A stretch of 64,000 bases of DNA from an uncultured Bacteroidota bacterium (lineage in GTDB: Bacteria; Bacteroidota; Bacteroidia; Chitinophagales; Saprospiraceae): assembly GCA_937861115.1 (NCBI GenBank), contig CALMBD010000303.1, forward strand, positions 1-64,000, read 5' to 3'. Positions 9,352 to 19,900 of this stretch are shown here, piece by piece. Position numbers and translations under genes: made by a program. How positions within the stretch are numbered: the first letter of the stretch is position 1; each line of letters begins with the position of its first letter. Under the pieces are notes generated by a model that saw only the letters and a program-made list of their open reading frames with translations, was not told where the DNA came from and did no database searches.

Positions 9352-10110
9352 ATGTCGCTTTTTGAAACCTTCGACCTGTACAACATTCTCTTTCTCGACA
9401 TCGAAACGGTGCCGGGAACCCGCGACTTTGAAGAACTGAATGAAGAACTACAGGAGTTGTGGGGTATCAAGAGTCGCTCTATCCTGCGCAAGACGCAGGA
9501 TGAACTGGAATACGATGAAATTGCGGATGCCTACAACACACGGGCGGGCATTTATGCCGAATTCGGAAAAATCGTGTGCATTTCTGTCGGATTCCTCACC
9601 CGGCAGCCCGACAGCAATGAACCGCTGCTGCGTTTAAAGTCGTTCACCAACCACATGGAAGCCGGCCTGCTCGACGACTTCAGCGAGGTATTGAACAAAC
9701 ATTTCAACAATCCCGACAAGTTTGCCATCTGCGGCCACAATATTAAGGAGTTTGATATTCCGTATATCTGCCGCCGTATGATGGTCAATCAACTGCCTTT
9801 CCCGCGCATGCTCGATATTGCGGGCAAAAAGCCCTGGGAGACCAAGCATTTGCTGGATACGATGGAGCTCTGGAAGTTCGGCGACATCAAAAATTACACT
9901 TCCTTGCGACTGCTGGCCGCCATATTCGGCTTCCCTTCCCCCAAAGACGATATGGACGGCAGCGAAGTGGCCGGGGTTTACTGGGAAGAACGCGATCTCG
10001 ACCGTATCGCCACTTATTGTGAAAAAGATGTCCTGGCGACCGTACAACTATATCTTAAAATGCGCCGCATGCCTGTACTCAACAGCGAACAAATCGTTAT
10101 AGTCAGGTGA
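9352..10110 (+). CDS. Predicted 3'-5' exonuclease, DnaQ-like PolB-exonuclease family
   Basis: The 252-residue protein matches the RNase H-fold family of predicted 3'-5' exonucleases related to the exonuclease domain of family B polymerases. The first catalytic motif is LDIETVPG (Asp16, Glu18), the second lies in CGHNIKEFDIPYICRR and the third is YCEKDV near residues 224-229, a YxxxD arrangement, so it belongs to the DEDDy group. There is no polymerase domain, so it is a stand-alone nuclease acting on single-stranded DNA or RNA ends. It is followed 42 bases later by rpe on the same strand. Confidence 0.9.
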   Translation: MSLFETFDLYNILFLDIETVPGTRDFEELNEELQELWGIKSRSILRKTQDELEYDEIADAYNTRAGIYAEFGKIVCISVGFLTRQPDSNEPLLRLKSFTNHMEAGLLDDFSEVLNKHFNNPDKFAICGHNIKEFDIPYICRRMMVNQLPFPRMLDIAGKKPWETKHLLDTMELWKFGDIKNYTSLRLLAAIFGFPSPKDDMDGSEVAGVYWEERDLDRIATYCEKDVLATVQLYLKMRRMPVLNSEQIVIVR

Positions 10111-10152
10111 GCCAAACCCCGTCTGTTGCAAAAACATACCACGTTATTACAC

Positions 10153-10824
10153 ATGAGAAAACATATCGTTGCTCCATCCGTACTGGCCGCCGATTTTACA
10201 CGGCTTGCCGAAGAAATTGAAATGGTCAACAACAGCGAGGCGGACTGGTTCCACCTCGACGTGATGGATGGCCGTTTTGTCCCGAACATCACCTTCGGCA
10301 TGTTCATCGTCGAAGCCATTAGTAAAATGGCCCGAAAACCCCTCGACGTTCATTTAATGATCGTGGAGCCGGAAAAATACATTGAAGCATTCCGCAAGGC
10401 CGGCGCGCACGTCATCACTGTCCACGCGGAGGCATGCCCGCACCTGCACCGCACCGTCCACCAGATCCGGGAGACCGGTGCCCTGGCAGGTGTCGCGCTC
10501 AATCCCCACACTCCGGTTCAGGTGCTGGAGAATGTGATCGAGGATATCGACCTGGTCTGCCTGATGTCGGTGAATCCGGGCTTTGGCGGCCAAAAGTTTA
10601 TTTATCACAGCCTGCCCAAAACGCGTCAGTTGCGGGAGATGATCGATACGGCCAATTCCAGGGCGCTGATCGAAATTGACGGCGGGGTAGGTATGCAGAA
10701 TGCAGAATCGCTCCTTCAGGCGGGCGCAGATGTGCTGGTGGCCGGCAGCAGCGTCTTTGGCGCCGACGACCCGCCCGCAACGATTCGGGCCTTAAAAGCG
10801 TTTCAACCGGTGTTTGACTTTTAA
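10153..10824 (+). CDS. rpe: Ribulose-phosphate 3-epimerase
   Basis: The 223-residue enzyme interconverts D-ribulose 5-phosphate and D-xylulose 5-phosphate in the pentose phosphate pathway. The TIM-barrel signature motifs are all in place: IVAPSVLAADF, HLDVMDGRFVPNITFG with its metal-binding His and Asp, DVHLMIVEP, VHAEA, LMSVNPGFGGQKF and the phosphate-binding EIDGGV and VAGSSVFG. The start is placed at ATG 10153, which gives the usual N-terminus MRKHIVAPSV; the frame extends 27 bases upstream. The gene ends three bases before the LptF/G-type permease, so the two are probably co-transcribed. Confidence 0.97.
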   Translation: MRKHIVAPSVLAADFTRLAEEIEMVNNSEADWFHLDVMDGRFVPNITFGMFIVEAISKMARKPLDVHLMIVEPEKYIEAFRKAGAHVITVHAEACPHLHRTVHQIRETGALAGVALNPHTPVQVLENVIEDIDLVCLMSVNPGFGGQKFIYHSLPKTRQLREMIDTANSRALIEIDGGVGMQNAESLLQAGADVLVAGSSVFGADDPPATIRALKAFQPVFDF

Positions 10825-10827
10825 AGC

Positions 10828-12402
10828 ATGAAGAAAATAGACAAACTCGTGATGTCCAGCCTTGTGGGACCGTTCGTCGTCTCGTTCGGCATCGCCCTGT
10901 TTGTGCTCGTCATGCAGATCTTATGGCTCTATATCGACGAGATTGCGGGGAAGGGCGTCAGTATCTTTATCATGATCGAGTTGATCGGCTATATGTCCGT
11001 CTCGATGTTTCCGCTGGCACTGCCCATCGCCATTCTGATTGCTTCGGTAATGGTCATGGGCAATCTGGCGGAGCGTTATGAATTGTCGAGCATGAAATCG
11101 GCAGGCGTACCGCTTATCCGCATTATGCGCGGCCTGATCGTCTGGGCGATGGCCACGAGTTTGTTTTCTTACCTCTGTTCCGACTTTATCATCCCGCTCG
11201 CCACGCTTGAATTTAAGTCGCGGCTGACCGATATCCGGAGACAAAAACCGGCACTGGCTCTCGAAAAGGGTATATTCAACGAAGATTTTCGGCAGTTTGT
11301 GATCCGTATTGGCGACAAGGAGCCCGATGGAGAGACGATCAGCGATGTGATGATTGAAAATCAAACGAATACGGGCAAACTAAAATTTAACAAAATCCTG
11401 GCAGACAGCGGCCAGATGTATACTACCGACGACAGGCGGTATTTTGTGATGAACCTTTTTAACGGAACGCAATACCAGGAGCCGGGTGTGCAGGGGGAGA
11501 CGCAAAAAGGCGCCCATCCCTTTATTCGAACAAATTTCAAATCGTGGACAAAGGTGTGGGATATGAAGGAGTTTGAACTGGTGAGCAGCGACAAAGACAA
11601 TTTTGCCAACAACAGGGCCTTTCTGAGCATGAACCAACTGCGGGCCAATATCGATTCGCTCGCAACAATCATGGAAAGTGGAAAACAGGCTATTGTTGAC
11701 GATCTTTTACAGCCCCTCAAGCGACAACCCTTAAAGCCGCAGCCAGTAAGAAAGGATTCCACAAAGCAAGCATCCAATATAAAGATCAGCAAGATCAGCA
11801 GGAGCGTAGCCAAGCAATTCCAGTCGGCCAAAATGGAAGATGTTGTTCCCCGAAAACCAAAATTACCTATACAGGAGATAAACAAACCGTTCGATCAATA
11901 CGCCTCTTTTGACGAGACTTTTCGGGCCGAAGACAGGGAAGCGTTGCTGAAGGAGGCCTTCACGCGGTCCCGCAGCGGCACCTCTGCGGTGGAAACCCGC
12001 CAGTCGCAGATTAACGGACGGCGTACCGAGTACGTCAAAACAGGCTACGAATTGTACATCAAGTACAGTTATGCCCTGGTTTGCTTCATTTTTCTGTTTA
12101 TCGGGGCGCCGATGGGTGCGATCATCCGCAAGGGCGGTTTCGGGTATCCGATACTGGTTTCCATTATCTTCTTTGTGACCTTTATCATGCTTGCCATCCT
12201 GTGCAAAAAACTGGCGGAGACATACCTCATGACCCCGTTCTGGGCGGCCATGGTGCCCTGCCTGATATTGGTGCCCATCGGCGTTTTCCTCACCCGTAAG
12301 GCCATGAATGATTCGCAGTTGTTCAGTACGGATCGCCTTGACCGCCTGATCCGGTATTTGCGCGTCCGTTTCCAAAAGCAAAATCCTGCCGCTGCGTCAT
12401 GA
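10828..12402 (+). CDS. LptF/LptG-family lipopolysaccharide export permease
   Basis: The 524-residue inner-membrane protein has three membrane helices in its first 130 residues, a large periplasmic beta-jellyroll region, an added charged segment near residues 285-360, and three more helices at the C-terminus, the YjgP/YjgQ plan. In the Lpt system two such permeases with LptB draw lipopolysaccharide from the inner membrane and pass it to LptC/LptA. Only one is encoded here, so its partner and the ATPase must lie elsewhere. The motif MKSAGVPLIRIM is the coupling helix region facing the ATPase. Its stop overlaps the start of the PAP2 gene by four bases, which indicates translational coupling. Confidence 0.92.
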   Translation: MKKIDKLVMSSLVGPFVVSFGIALFVLVMQILWLYIDEIAGKGVSIFIMIELIGYMSVSMFPLALPIAILIASVMVMGNLAERYELSSMKSAGVPLIRIMRGLIVWAMATSLFSYLCSDFIIPLATLEFKSRLTDIRRQKPALALEKGIFNEDFRQFVIRIGDKEPDGETISDVMIENQTNTGKLKFNKILADSGQMYTTDDRRYFVMNLFNGTQYQEPGVQGETQKGAHPFIRTNFKSWTKVWDMKEFELVSSDKDNFANNRAFLSMNQLRANIDSLATIMESGKQAIVDDLLQPLKRQPLKPQPVRKDSTKQASNIKISKISRSVAKQFQSAKMEDVVPRKPKLPIQEINKPFDQYASFDETFRAEDREALLKEAFTRSRSGTSAVETRQSQINGRRTEYVKTGYELYIKYSYALVCFIFLFIGAPMGAIIRKGGFGYPILVSIIFFVTFIMLAILCKKLAETYLMTPFWAAMVPCLILVPIGVFLTRKAMNDSQLFSTDRLDRLIRYLRVRFQKQNPAAAS

Positions 12403-13070
12403 AAAATATATGGGGCAATTCGTGGTTCATGATTCCGGCCCTGTTGTTTTTTAACGCCGGACTGCTGGTGCTGTATTATGTTTCCTATGGCGATGAAATA
12501 TTGTATTTCAACGACCTGCGCGAGGAGCCGTTCAATACTGTTTTCCGACTGATCACGCATATGGGCGAAGCCTATGCTTTTTTCCTCTTTGGCGTGGCAG
12601 CCATGTTCTGGCGCTGGCGATATGCATTGCTTATTGCCCTGACCGGGCTCATTACCCTGCCCACCTCTTTTATTATCAAGGACAGCTTCGGCACCGACCG
12701 GCCGATAACCTATTTTACCAACCGGGATATGCGCCAGGATGTCGTGACAGTCCCCGGCGTCGTGCTCAATACCGGCCAAACAAGTTTTCCTTCCGGTCAT
12801 TCCATGGCTGCATTCGGTTTATACAGTATGCTTACGCTTATTGCCGGAAAAAGACGGCGGCGGCTCGGGTTGCTTTTTGCCGTGATGGCTATCCTGGTGG
12901 CAATATCCAGGGTGTTCCTGGTACAACATTTTTTGTCAGACATACTGGCCGGCGCCTTGCTAGGCTTGGTAGTCAGCGGGCTGGTATGGCGGCTCGACAG
13001 TACAGACTTGTTCCAGCGTTGGCCTTTGCTTGACACGGGACTACTCCAACGCAGAGATCGCGTCGCCTGA
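12399..13070 (+). CDS. PAP2-family membrane phosphatase
   Basis: The 223-residue protein has about five membrane helices and the three-part phosphatidic acid phosphatase signature: KDSFGTDRP (Lys94 to Pro102), PSGH at 131-134 and SRVFLVQHFLSD (Ser170 to Asp181). This fits a lipid or isoprenyl phosphatase acting on the periplasmic side, for example on phosphatidylglycerol phosphate, undecaprenyl pyrophosphate or lipid A. Coupling to the LptF/G-type gene through an ATGA overlap suggests a role in envelope lipid or lipopolysaccharide handling, but that is inference. The stop lies inside a hairpin shared with the convergent miaA. Confidence 0.9.
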   Translation: MKNIWGNSWFMIPALLFFNAGLLVLYYVSYGDEILYFNDLREEPFNTVFRLITHMGEAYAFFLFGVAAMFWRWRYALLIALTGLITLPTSFIIKDSFGTDRPITYFTNRDMRQDVVTVPGVVLNTGQTSFPSGHSMAAFGLYSMLTLIAGKRRRRLGLLFAVMAILVAISRVFLVQHFLSDILAGALLGLVVSGLVWRLDSTDLFQRWPLLDTGLLQRRDRVA

Positions 13071-13090
13071 AGCCTTCTCCATGCTTCAGG
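13066..13090 (+). terminator. Hairpin shared by the convergent ends of the PAP2 gene and miaA
   Basis: CCTGAAGC (13066-13073) pairs with GCTTCAGG (13083-13090) around a 9-base loop, and TCAGTTTTT follows on the plus strand. Both stop codons lie inside the stem, so one hairpin may serve the plus-strand transcript and also close the minus-strand gene. Confidence 0.5.
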
Positions 13091-13985
13091 TCAGTTTTTC
13101 CTGCACATATCCGGAAATGCCCGGCCAGTCGTCCGGGTGGAATACCTTCCAGTCGCCGTGTTTCCTGAACCAGGTAGCCTGCCGCTTCGCGTAGTTGCGC
13201 GTGTGTTGCTTTATCTTTTCCAGGGCTTCTGTCCGGCTGATCTTCCCGTCAAAAAAATCAAACCATTCCTCATAACCCACAGTGCGCAGTGCCGGTCGGT
13301 CGCGGTAGGGCAGGAGGCCTTGCGCTTCCGACTCAAGTCCGGCGGCGATCATGGCGTCGACTCTTTGCTCAATCCGGGCATACAATTCTGGGCGAGGCAT
13401 ATCGAGCAGGATAAAAACGGGTGTAAAAGCCCTTGCCTTTTTGTTTTTATTCAGAAAATCCGAATAAGGCCGACCCGTTTCCATGCATACCTCGAGGGCG
13501 CGCCTGAGCCGGGCAGGGTTTTGCCGGTCCACCGTATTGAAATAGAGCGGATCGCGCAAAGCAAGTTGCTCTTGCAACCATGCTTTTCCCTCCTGGCGTT
13601 CGCCTGCGGCCACCAAAGTCTTCGTTTCATCCGATACTTCGGGAAAAGTATCCAGCCCTTCGCAGACCGCCCTGATATAAAGCCCCGAGCCTCCGGCCAG
13701 CACGGCAACATCCTTTTTTTCAAAGATGGCGTCCAGCACGCTGAGGGCCTCCCGCTCGAAGTCGCCCACGCTAAAGTCGTCCGTGACCCGGAGCGAGTCG
13801 ATAAAATGGTGGCGCACTTCAGACAGTTCGGCGGCTCCCGGTTTGGCGGTGCCTATGCTCATTTCCCTGTAAAACTGCCTGCTGTCGGCTGACAGGATTT
13901 CCGTGCCGTATAGCCTGGCCAACCGGATCGCCAGTGCCGTTTTGCCCGTTGCCGTAGCGCCGCCTATAACAAGGAGGTATTTCAT
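13086..13985 (-). CDS. miaA: tRNA dimethylallyltransferase
   Basis: The 299-residue enzyme adds a dimethylallyl group to N6 of A37 in tRNAs that read codons starting with U. The N-terminal P-loop GGATATGKTALA, the ILSADSRQFYREMSIGTAKP segment with the catalytic Asp/Ser-type motif, the VGDFEREA and LAGGSGLY stretches and the C-terminal YEEW and TRNYAKRQATWFRK motifs are all typical. The start ATG at 13985 gives the standard MKYLLVIGG terminus; the open frame runs far upstream across the divergent acyltransferase gene and that extension is spurious. The length fits the family. Confidence 0.97.
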   Translation of the reverse strand: MKYLLVIGGATATGKTALAIRLARLYGTEILSADSRQFYREMSIGTAKPGAAELSEVRHHFIDSLRVTDDFSVGDFEREALSVLDAIFEKKDVAVLAGGSGLYIRAVCEGLDTFPEVSDETKTLVAAGERQEGKAWLQEQLALRDPLYFNTVDRQNPARLRRALEVCMETGRPYSDFLNKNKKARAFTPVFILLDMPRPELYARIEQRVDAMIAAGLESEAQGLLPYRDRPALRTVGYEEWFDFFDGKISRTEALEKIKQHTRNYAKRQATWFRKHGDWKVFHPDDWPGISGYVQEKLT

Positions 13986-14012
13986 AAAGAAAACAATGTT
14001 TTTATTTGCGCC

Positions 14013-15320
14013 ATGAAATTCAGTCTCCGGCGCCAAAGTACGGGAAAACTGTATCCATACATCGAGATACTGAGCCACACGATGTACTGGGGCTTTTTCC
14101 GTAAAGTGCATTTGCATCATATTTCCGGTGTTCCCACGGATAAGCCCGTGTTGTTGGCGGCAAACCACCCGACGGCATTTGTCGACCCCTGCCTGTTGTG
14201 TTCCTATCTCCATCCGCCCATATACAATATGACCAGGGGGGATATTTTTCGAAAGCCGTTTTTCCGGAAACTGATGGAGGGCGTCAATATGTTCCCGGTG
14301 TACCGTGCCCGCGACGGATATTCCGGCCGCGATCGCAACGATGAGGTTTTCGATTTTTGCGTCGAAAAATTGTACCAGCGACGTGTGGTGACCATATACG
14401 TCGAAGGCGAGCACCATCTGGAAAAACGGGTGCGCCCGGCGCATAAGGGAATCGCGCGGATTGCATTTGCGGCCTTTGAACAACACAACCTTGAGGACCT
14501 GCTGGTCATCCCGGCCGGATGCAATTATGTATATGGCGACAGGCCGCGCGACGAAGTGATGGTTACCATCGGAGAGCCGATCCTGGTACGGGATTACTGG
14601 GGAGAATATCAGAGCGACCCCGGTGCTGCCATACAAAGGCTTTGCAATGATATTGAACGAGCCTTGAAAACCGTGTGTTTTCACGTGGAAAACCCAATAG
14701 ACGACACATTGGCCGAACAGTTACTGGAATTGCACCGCAGTAATTTTCCTCAGCCGGCCCTGCCCGTCGTTACGCACCATAACCAACGTTTTTTTCACGA
14801 AAAGGCAGTACTGGAGCGATTAAATGCCCTGTCCGATGATTCCAAAAGGGTGCTTCAGGAGCAAGCGGATCGCTATTTCGATAGCCTGAAAGAACACGGG
14901 ATAATAGATGCGGCACTGATGAACCCCGGCCGGGCTCACCCGGCATGGCTGTTGTTCTTTGCGGCAGGGTTGCTGCCCTTTTTGGTCGGTTACGCGGGCA
15001 GTTGGCCATTTATCCGGCTGGCCAAATGGCTGGCGGATAAAAAGGTGACAAAACGGGAATTCTATTCCAGTGTGCGGATGGGTGCAGGGTTCCTGATAGG
15101 CACGCTGTATTACTTTATTTTGCTCCTGATCTGTTGCACGACCCTTCGTCCACAATGGATTGCCTTGGGATTGTCGCTGCCGGCGCTGGGCTGGTTTGCT
15201 GAAATGTACCGGGAAGCGTGGATGCGTTGGACATCTGCACGCCGGGCACAGCGCTGCAAGGAACGCGATCGCTTGCTGGAATTGCGGGGGCAAATTGATT
15301 TTTCCTGGCCTGGCGTGTAA
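14013..15320 (+). CDS. PlsC-type glycerolipid acyltransferase with C-terminal membrane segments
   Basis: The 435-residue protein has an acyltransferase domain with the HxxxxD motif in AANHPTAFVDPC, an FRKPFFRKLMEGVNMFPVYR block and a weak form of the third motif, VEGEHH. It probably acylates a lysophospholipid or related lipid at the inner membrane. A helical middle region and three hydrophobic segments near residues 310-385 follow, which is longer than classic PlsC. Its ATG lies only 27 bases from the divergent miaA start. It ends two bases before the stop of convergent bshC. A second, shorter PlsC-type gene lies at 23129. Confidence 0.85.
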   Translation: MKFSLRRQSTGKLYPYIEILSHTMYWGFFRKVHLHHISGVPTDKPVLLAANHPTAFVDPCLLCSYLHPPIYNMTRGDIFRKPFFRKLMEGVNMFPVYRARDGYSGRDRNDEVFDFCVEKLYQRRVVTIYVEGEHHLEKRVRPAHKGIARIAFAAFEQHNLEDLLVIPAGCNYVYGDRPRDEVMVTIGEPILVRDYWGEYQSDPGAAIQRLCNDIERALKTVCFHVENPIDDTLAEQLLELHRSNFPQPALPVVTHHNQRFFHEKAVLERLNALSDDSKRVLQEQADRYFDSLKEHGIIDAALMNPGRAHPAWLLFFAAGLLPFLVGYAGSWPFIRLAKWLADKKVTKREFYSSVRMGAGFLIGTLYYFILLLICCTTLRPQWIALGLSLPALGWFAEMYREAWMRWTSARRAQRCKERDRLLELRGQIDFSWPGV

Positions 15321-15322
15321 GA

Positions 15323-16918
15323 CTATTCCGTTTCTTCAAGCACGACAAAGCCGGGGTCGAAAGGTTTTATCTTGTCTTTTATCTCCACGATAAAGCGGTC
15401 TCCGTATTTCAGGATATAAGGCATGAAGTTATCAAAGCGCTCCTGCAATCCATTGCCCGGGAACAGTTTTTCTTTCAGCGACTGTATCTGGTTGATGGTA
15501 ACTTCGTGCTTCTGCTTTTCGGCCCGGATGAGCCTGTTTTGCCAATGTTCCAGTCCTGATACTGCCTTGACTTCCTCGGCCCGAACGGCTTTTTCGAGCG
15601 TAGGATCGATGGCCGATGCTTTTTCGACAAGGCTGTCGTATATCTGGCGTAGGGCTGACGTCTCCTGTTCAAGGTTCACCTCTACGGCAGCCTGTGCTTC
15701 TACGTAAGTCCGGATGAGTGCGTCTGTGTCACTGAATATCTGTTCGGCACTAAAGCCGAACTTCCCGAGTTTTTTGACGGCATCCCGATCGAGCCACATC
15801 ACGGAATGGCGGCGTACCAGCATGGGAAACGCTACTCCGAAATGCTCAAAAAGGGGCATTCGCTCCAGCCAATAGGCAAGTTCGCCGCCGCCGCCCACAT
15901 AAGCGAGGTTGGGCAGGATCATCTCCTGATACAGCGGGCGCAATACGACATTCGGACTGAAGCGTTCCGGGTAGGTTTCGACCTCTGCAAGTATCTCCGT
16001 TTCGTTGAATACGAGATCGGTGTTCAGTACTTTATACACACCGTCTTCTGCGACAATCCGCTCGCGCATGCCGGGCAGCAAATAGAACAGGTTGATTTCT
16101 CTTGGCGTTGCCTGGGTTTTGAAGCCCAGTTCATTCAACCGGGTGGTGGTATCATTCACAATCCGGAAAGACGGCTGTTCCAGCAGTTCTTCCCTGAGCA
16201 CGGGAATAAAATGCCTTTTCAGTCTCGGATCGTTCATGTTCAGCACTACAAGACCGTAGGCGCCAAACAAGTCGTGCAGCATGGCCTGTGTGGCTGCACC
16301 TATGGTTTTTTGCTGTGTATAGGCCGCGTTCACTCTTTCGAACAATGCCTTTGCGCCATCACTTTCTCCCAGGATACCTTTGAGTTCGGCAAGAACGGAC
16401 ACCAGTCCGACAGTAGACATGCTGCCGACTGCGCCTTTTTCGTCTGTTTGCCAGACCAGTTTTTTGTTGAACAAATTAATACTGTTCAGTTCTTCCAGAT
16501 CGTGGTCTTCGCTGCCCAGCACAAATACCGGAACAATACGCCGGCCTGGGGCGCTGTCCTGCACCGCCTCTGCGAGGTTGATCGCCGTGAGGGCTTTGTA
16601 AAGGAAATACAAGGGACCGAGAAAAAGGCTGGGTTGGTGCGCGGTGGTTATGGTAAAGGTATTGTCGTCGCGAAGCGCTTCAATATTTTGCCGGACGTTC
16701 TCATGCTCCGGTAATCCGGCATATTGATCCTTTAAGACACTGACCAGGTCGGCACGTGGAAATGCTGCTTTTCCCTTGGTCTGAATGACTTCAGTGAAGG
16801 ACTCCATCCGCGGCGCATACTGGTAAAAAGGAGCCAGTTGCGCATCTCCACAGGCATAGGCGACGTCGGTCTTGGCCAACTGGGGTACTTTGTCAAAAGG
16901 CAGGAGGGTTTTATGCAT
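15323..16918 (-). CDS. bshC: Putative cysteine ligase BshC (bacillithiol biosynthesis)
   Basis: The 531-residue protein matches BshC, the enzyme thought to join cysteine to glucosaminyl-malate in the last step of bacillithiol synthesis. Characteristic segments are TTAHQPSLFLGPLYF at residues 91-105, VPVFVLGSEDHDLEELN at about 129-145, and a long C-terminal coiled coil. The length is usual for the family. Bacillithiol is the main low-molecular-weight thiol in many Firmicutes and Bacteroidota. bshA and bshB are not in this window, so the pathway must be completed elsewhere. The gene stands alone between convergent and same-strand neighbours. Confidence 0.93.
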   Translation of the reverse strand: MHKTLLPFDKVPQLAKTDVAYACGDAQLAPFYQYAPRMESFTEVIQTKGKAAFPRADLVSVLKDQYAGLPEHENVRQNIEALRDDNTFTITTAHQPSLFLGPLYFLYKALTAINLAEAVQDSAPGRRIVPVFVLGSEDHDLEELNSINLFNKKLVWQTDEKGAVGSMSTVGLVSVLAELKGILGESDGAKALFERVNAAYTQQKTIGAATQAMLHDLFGAYGLVVLNMNDPRLKRHFIPVLREELLEQPSFRIVNDTTTRLNELGFKTQATPREINLFYLLPGMRERIVAEDGVYKVLNTDLVFNETEILAEVETYPERFSPNVVLRPLYQEMILPNLAYVGGGGELAYWLERMPLFEHFGVAFPMLVRRHSVMWLDRDAVKKLGKFGFSAEQIFSDTDALIRTYVEAQAAVEVNLEQETSALRQIYDSLVEKASAIDPTLEKAVRAEEVKAVSGLEHWQNRLIRAEKQKHEVTINQIQSLKEKLFPGNGLQERFDNFMPYILKYGDRFIVEIKDKIKPFDPGFVVLEETE

Positions 16919-16986
16919 TTGATCTTGATTTCGAGGCTGGTTAACAAGTCAGCGTGGGCTTTGTTCGCCACATTACCCAACTTTCA

Positions 16987-19900
16987 TTATCGCAGCAGGG
17001 CCACATCGCCCCAAATCGATTGTGTTTCTCCATCGCACAGCACGTCGATCCTGTACACATAAACGTCTGACGGACCGGGCTTGCCTTTTATTTGCCCGTC
17101 CCAGAAAACATCGCCGTATCCTTCGTATACTTTTTCTCCCCAGCGGTCGTAAATCGCCAATCCTCCGATGGCCTCGACGCCCTCAAAAGGCACCACGCGA
17201 AATACATCGTTGACCCCGTCGCCGTTTGGCGTAAAAGCATTGGGAATATTGAGCCGGAAGGGGTCGCAGGGTGGCAAAACAATTATCCTGTAGGTAATCA
17301 GTCCGTCACAGCCATTGTCATCGGTTACGGTGAGTTGGTATTCCGTATAGCCGGTATCGGGAAACACGATAATGCCGGGGCAATTCAGGCAACTGGAATC
17401 GGCAGGAAACCACACATAGTTTTCAAAGCCGGCCGGACCATCGAGCGCGACGGACTGGCCGGGTACACTGAATATCGTATCGCCATCCGATACCTGCGGT
17501 AGCGGCAGGGCGATCGCCGTAATGCAATGTATGCTGTCACAGCCGTTTTCAGCCGTAAATGTCCTGCAAATCAGGCCTCCCTCGGTGAGCAGGGTGTCGA
17601 AAACGGCAAGGGTGTCGCCTGTGCAAAAACTGCGGCTTTCGTTGGTGCCGGGGCTTGGGAGTACCTGGAGTACCTGAAAGACGAGACTGTCGCAACCGGC
17701 GCTGTTTTTCAGGGAAATAGAGTACACGCCGGGTAAATCCGTCATCGTCCCCAATACATCGATCTTTTCGCCCTGGCAGGTGGTCAGCGCGGGTAACTGA
17801 ACCGTGTCGGGGAGGTTCACCGTGACGAAAGTCGCAGCCGTGCCGGTACAGCCGTTTGCAAAAGTGACCGTCAGGTTGTAAGCGGTGCCGGAGGCGGGCG
17901 TCAGTATCTGCTGTGCCAGGTCAGGCATGACGACGCCTGGACCACTCCAGAAGTATGTCTGTCCGGCAGGCGCGGCAAGGAGCACGATTTCTTCGCCTTT
18001 GCAGATCGTATTTTGCACCGGATTGATGGCGACCGGAGGCGTGCCGAACAGCAGTTCGAACCGGTGCTGAACGGTACAGCCCGGCGATGATTCTTCGAGG
18101 ATCAGCGTGATGGTTTGTCCGGGCTGGGTGCCGGAGGGTGGGGTGTAGGTCGTCGATGCGCAACCGATGCAATCGACCCCGTTTGCGGTTATCCATTGAT
18201 AGGTAAAACCGGGCATCTCCATTGTTCCCACCGGTACGGTTTGCAGTTCACAATATTCCTGCGCATCATGCAAAACGGTGAATTGATCCGGGGCCAACCA
18301 TACGTCGGCACAGACGCAGTTGTCGGCAGCGGGCAATATGATCAACAGATCGCACAATACACCGGCATCTATATTCTGACCCACAGCAAGTCCGATACTG
18401 TCGCCGGGTGCAAGTATTGTTGCGCCGGTCTGGGTTTGGAGCAGGATGTCGGCAGGGCCGGCAACGCCGTCGTTGTTGGTGTCCTGCCATATTTGAACGC
18501 TTACTCCGTTTGCGGGAACGCTTCCGGTATTGTTTACAAAAACAGTTACCGCAGCCTGGTCGCCGGTCACAACAATATCCGTTCCACTCAGGGTCAGTTC
18601 CGGGTGCAACGGATCAAGGATCAATATAGCCTCGCCGGTCGCCGCATAGACGGCGCAAGGCATGCCGGTCGTCTGGCAGAACGCTTCCGTCCGCACCCGG
18701 GTTTGCATCACCAGGGACAAGTCGATACATCCCGCCTCGTTGTCGAAAGCAACCGTAAATTGAAATTCAATCGCTGTTCCAGGCGCAGCGCCGGCAGGCA
18801 AGGCCAGGCGCAAGGTATTCCCTTCCTGGGTCGGCGGACCTGCGGGTCCGTTTTGCACAGGCAGGTAGGAGCCCTGAACATACGCAACGCCGGCCGGCAG
18901 CAAGAGGTAAATGCTGTCGCCGGCGGATGGTGACCCTAGTAGGGTAACGCTGGCAACCAGCACCTGGGAGCCGCCACAATAGGCAGGGAGCGCGCTTAGC
19001 GGATTCAGCGCGGAGATAACGCCGTATGCCGGATTGAGTCCGTTGATGGCCAATGGCTTGCCGGGCTTGTTCAATACATTGGTGGGTCGGCCGCAGGGTT
19101 CGGTGCCCCGCGTGCCATAGATGAGTTGTGTGTTGGCGACAAAACCACAGCCGGCCGTCGTTCGGAACCGTATCCTGAATGCGTGCAGGGGGTCTTGATC
19201 TACTCCGGGCAGTCCATTCGCCGCAATATCCGGCAGGATACCGGCAATATGCCATTGATACAGGTTACCAGCCAGGTTTTCGGGATCGTCGAGCGGTATA
19301 AATGCGCTGCCAACCGGATAGGCGATTTCACAGGAACCTTCGACTATGGAAAGCCCGGGAGGCAGTTTTACCGTGGCAAACGGCTCATAAGCAAAGCCGG
19401 TCTTGGCATTGAAAATTTCGAATTCGAAATATCCCGAAGTGTCGCAAATGGCAATTGCAGCAGGCTCCTGGAGTACTTCCAGTTCCAGTTCCGGTTTTTG
19501 CAGCCGCAGGATAACCGGATAGGTATCGCGACCGCAGGACGCCTCCTCAGGGGTCGACAGCGGCGTGCAGTTCCAACCGAATACAATTAACAAGGTATCG
19601 GATTCACAGGAGGTGTTTTTTCCCGCCAGTCGGAATTTTTTCTGGTTGAATGATCCGATGGTACCGGTGTTGTACACGCCGTTTTGCGCCGGAATGGGTT
19701 GGTTTTGGGGCAGAAAGGACAGGGTGAAATCGCTGGACTGCCCTCCGGGTGAAACCAGGGTGACCCAGGTGTTTATTGCTTGGGGGACGGTGGTGTTATT
19801 CAGGCTGAATTCCAGATCAAAATTGCTGGTTGTCATGTTCACCACGCTGTCGGACGTCTGGAAATCCAGCCCCGGCACGTTGGAGAAAAAGCCGATCTGG

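Noticed and set aside
12069..12800. 243-codon minus-strand frame
   Set aside because: It is antisense to the LptF/G-type and PAP2 genes, both of which have clear conserved motifs.
13986..14684. N-terminal extension of miaA
   Set aside because: The open frame continues upstream but overlaps the divergent acyltransferase gene, and MiaA proteins start at MKYLLVIGG.
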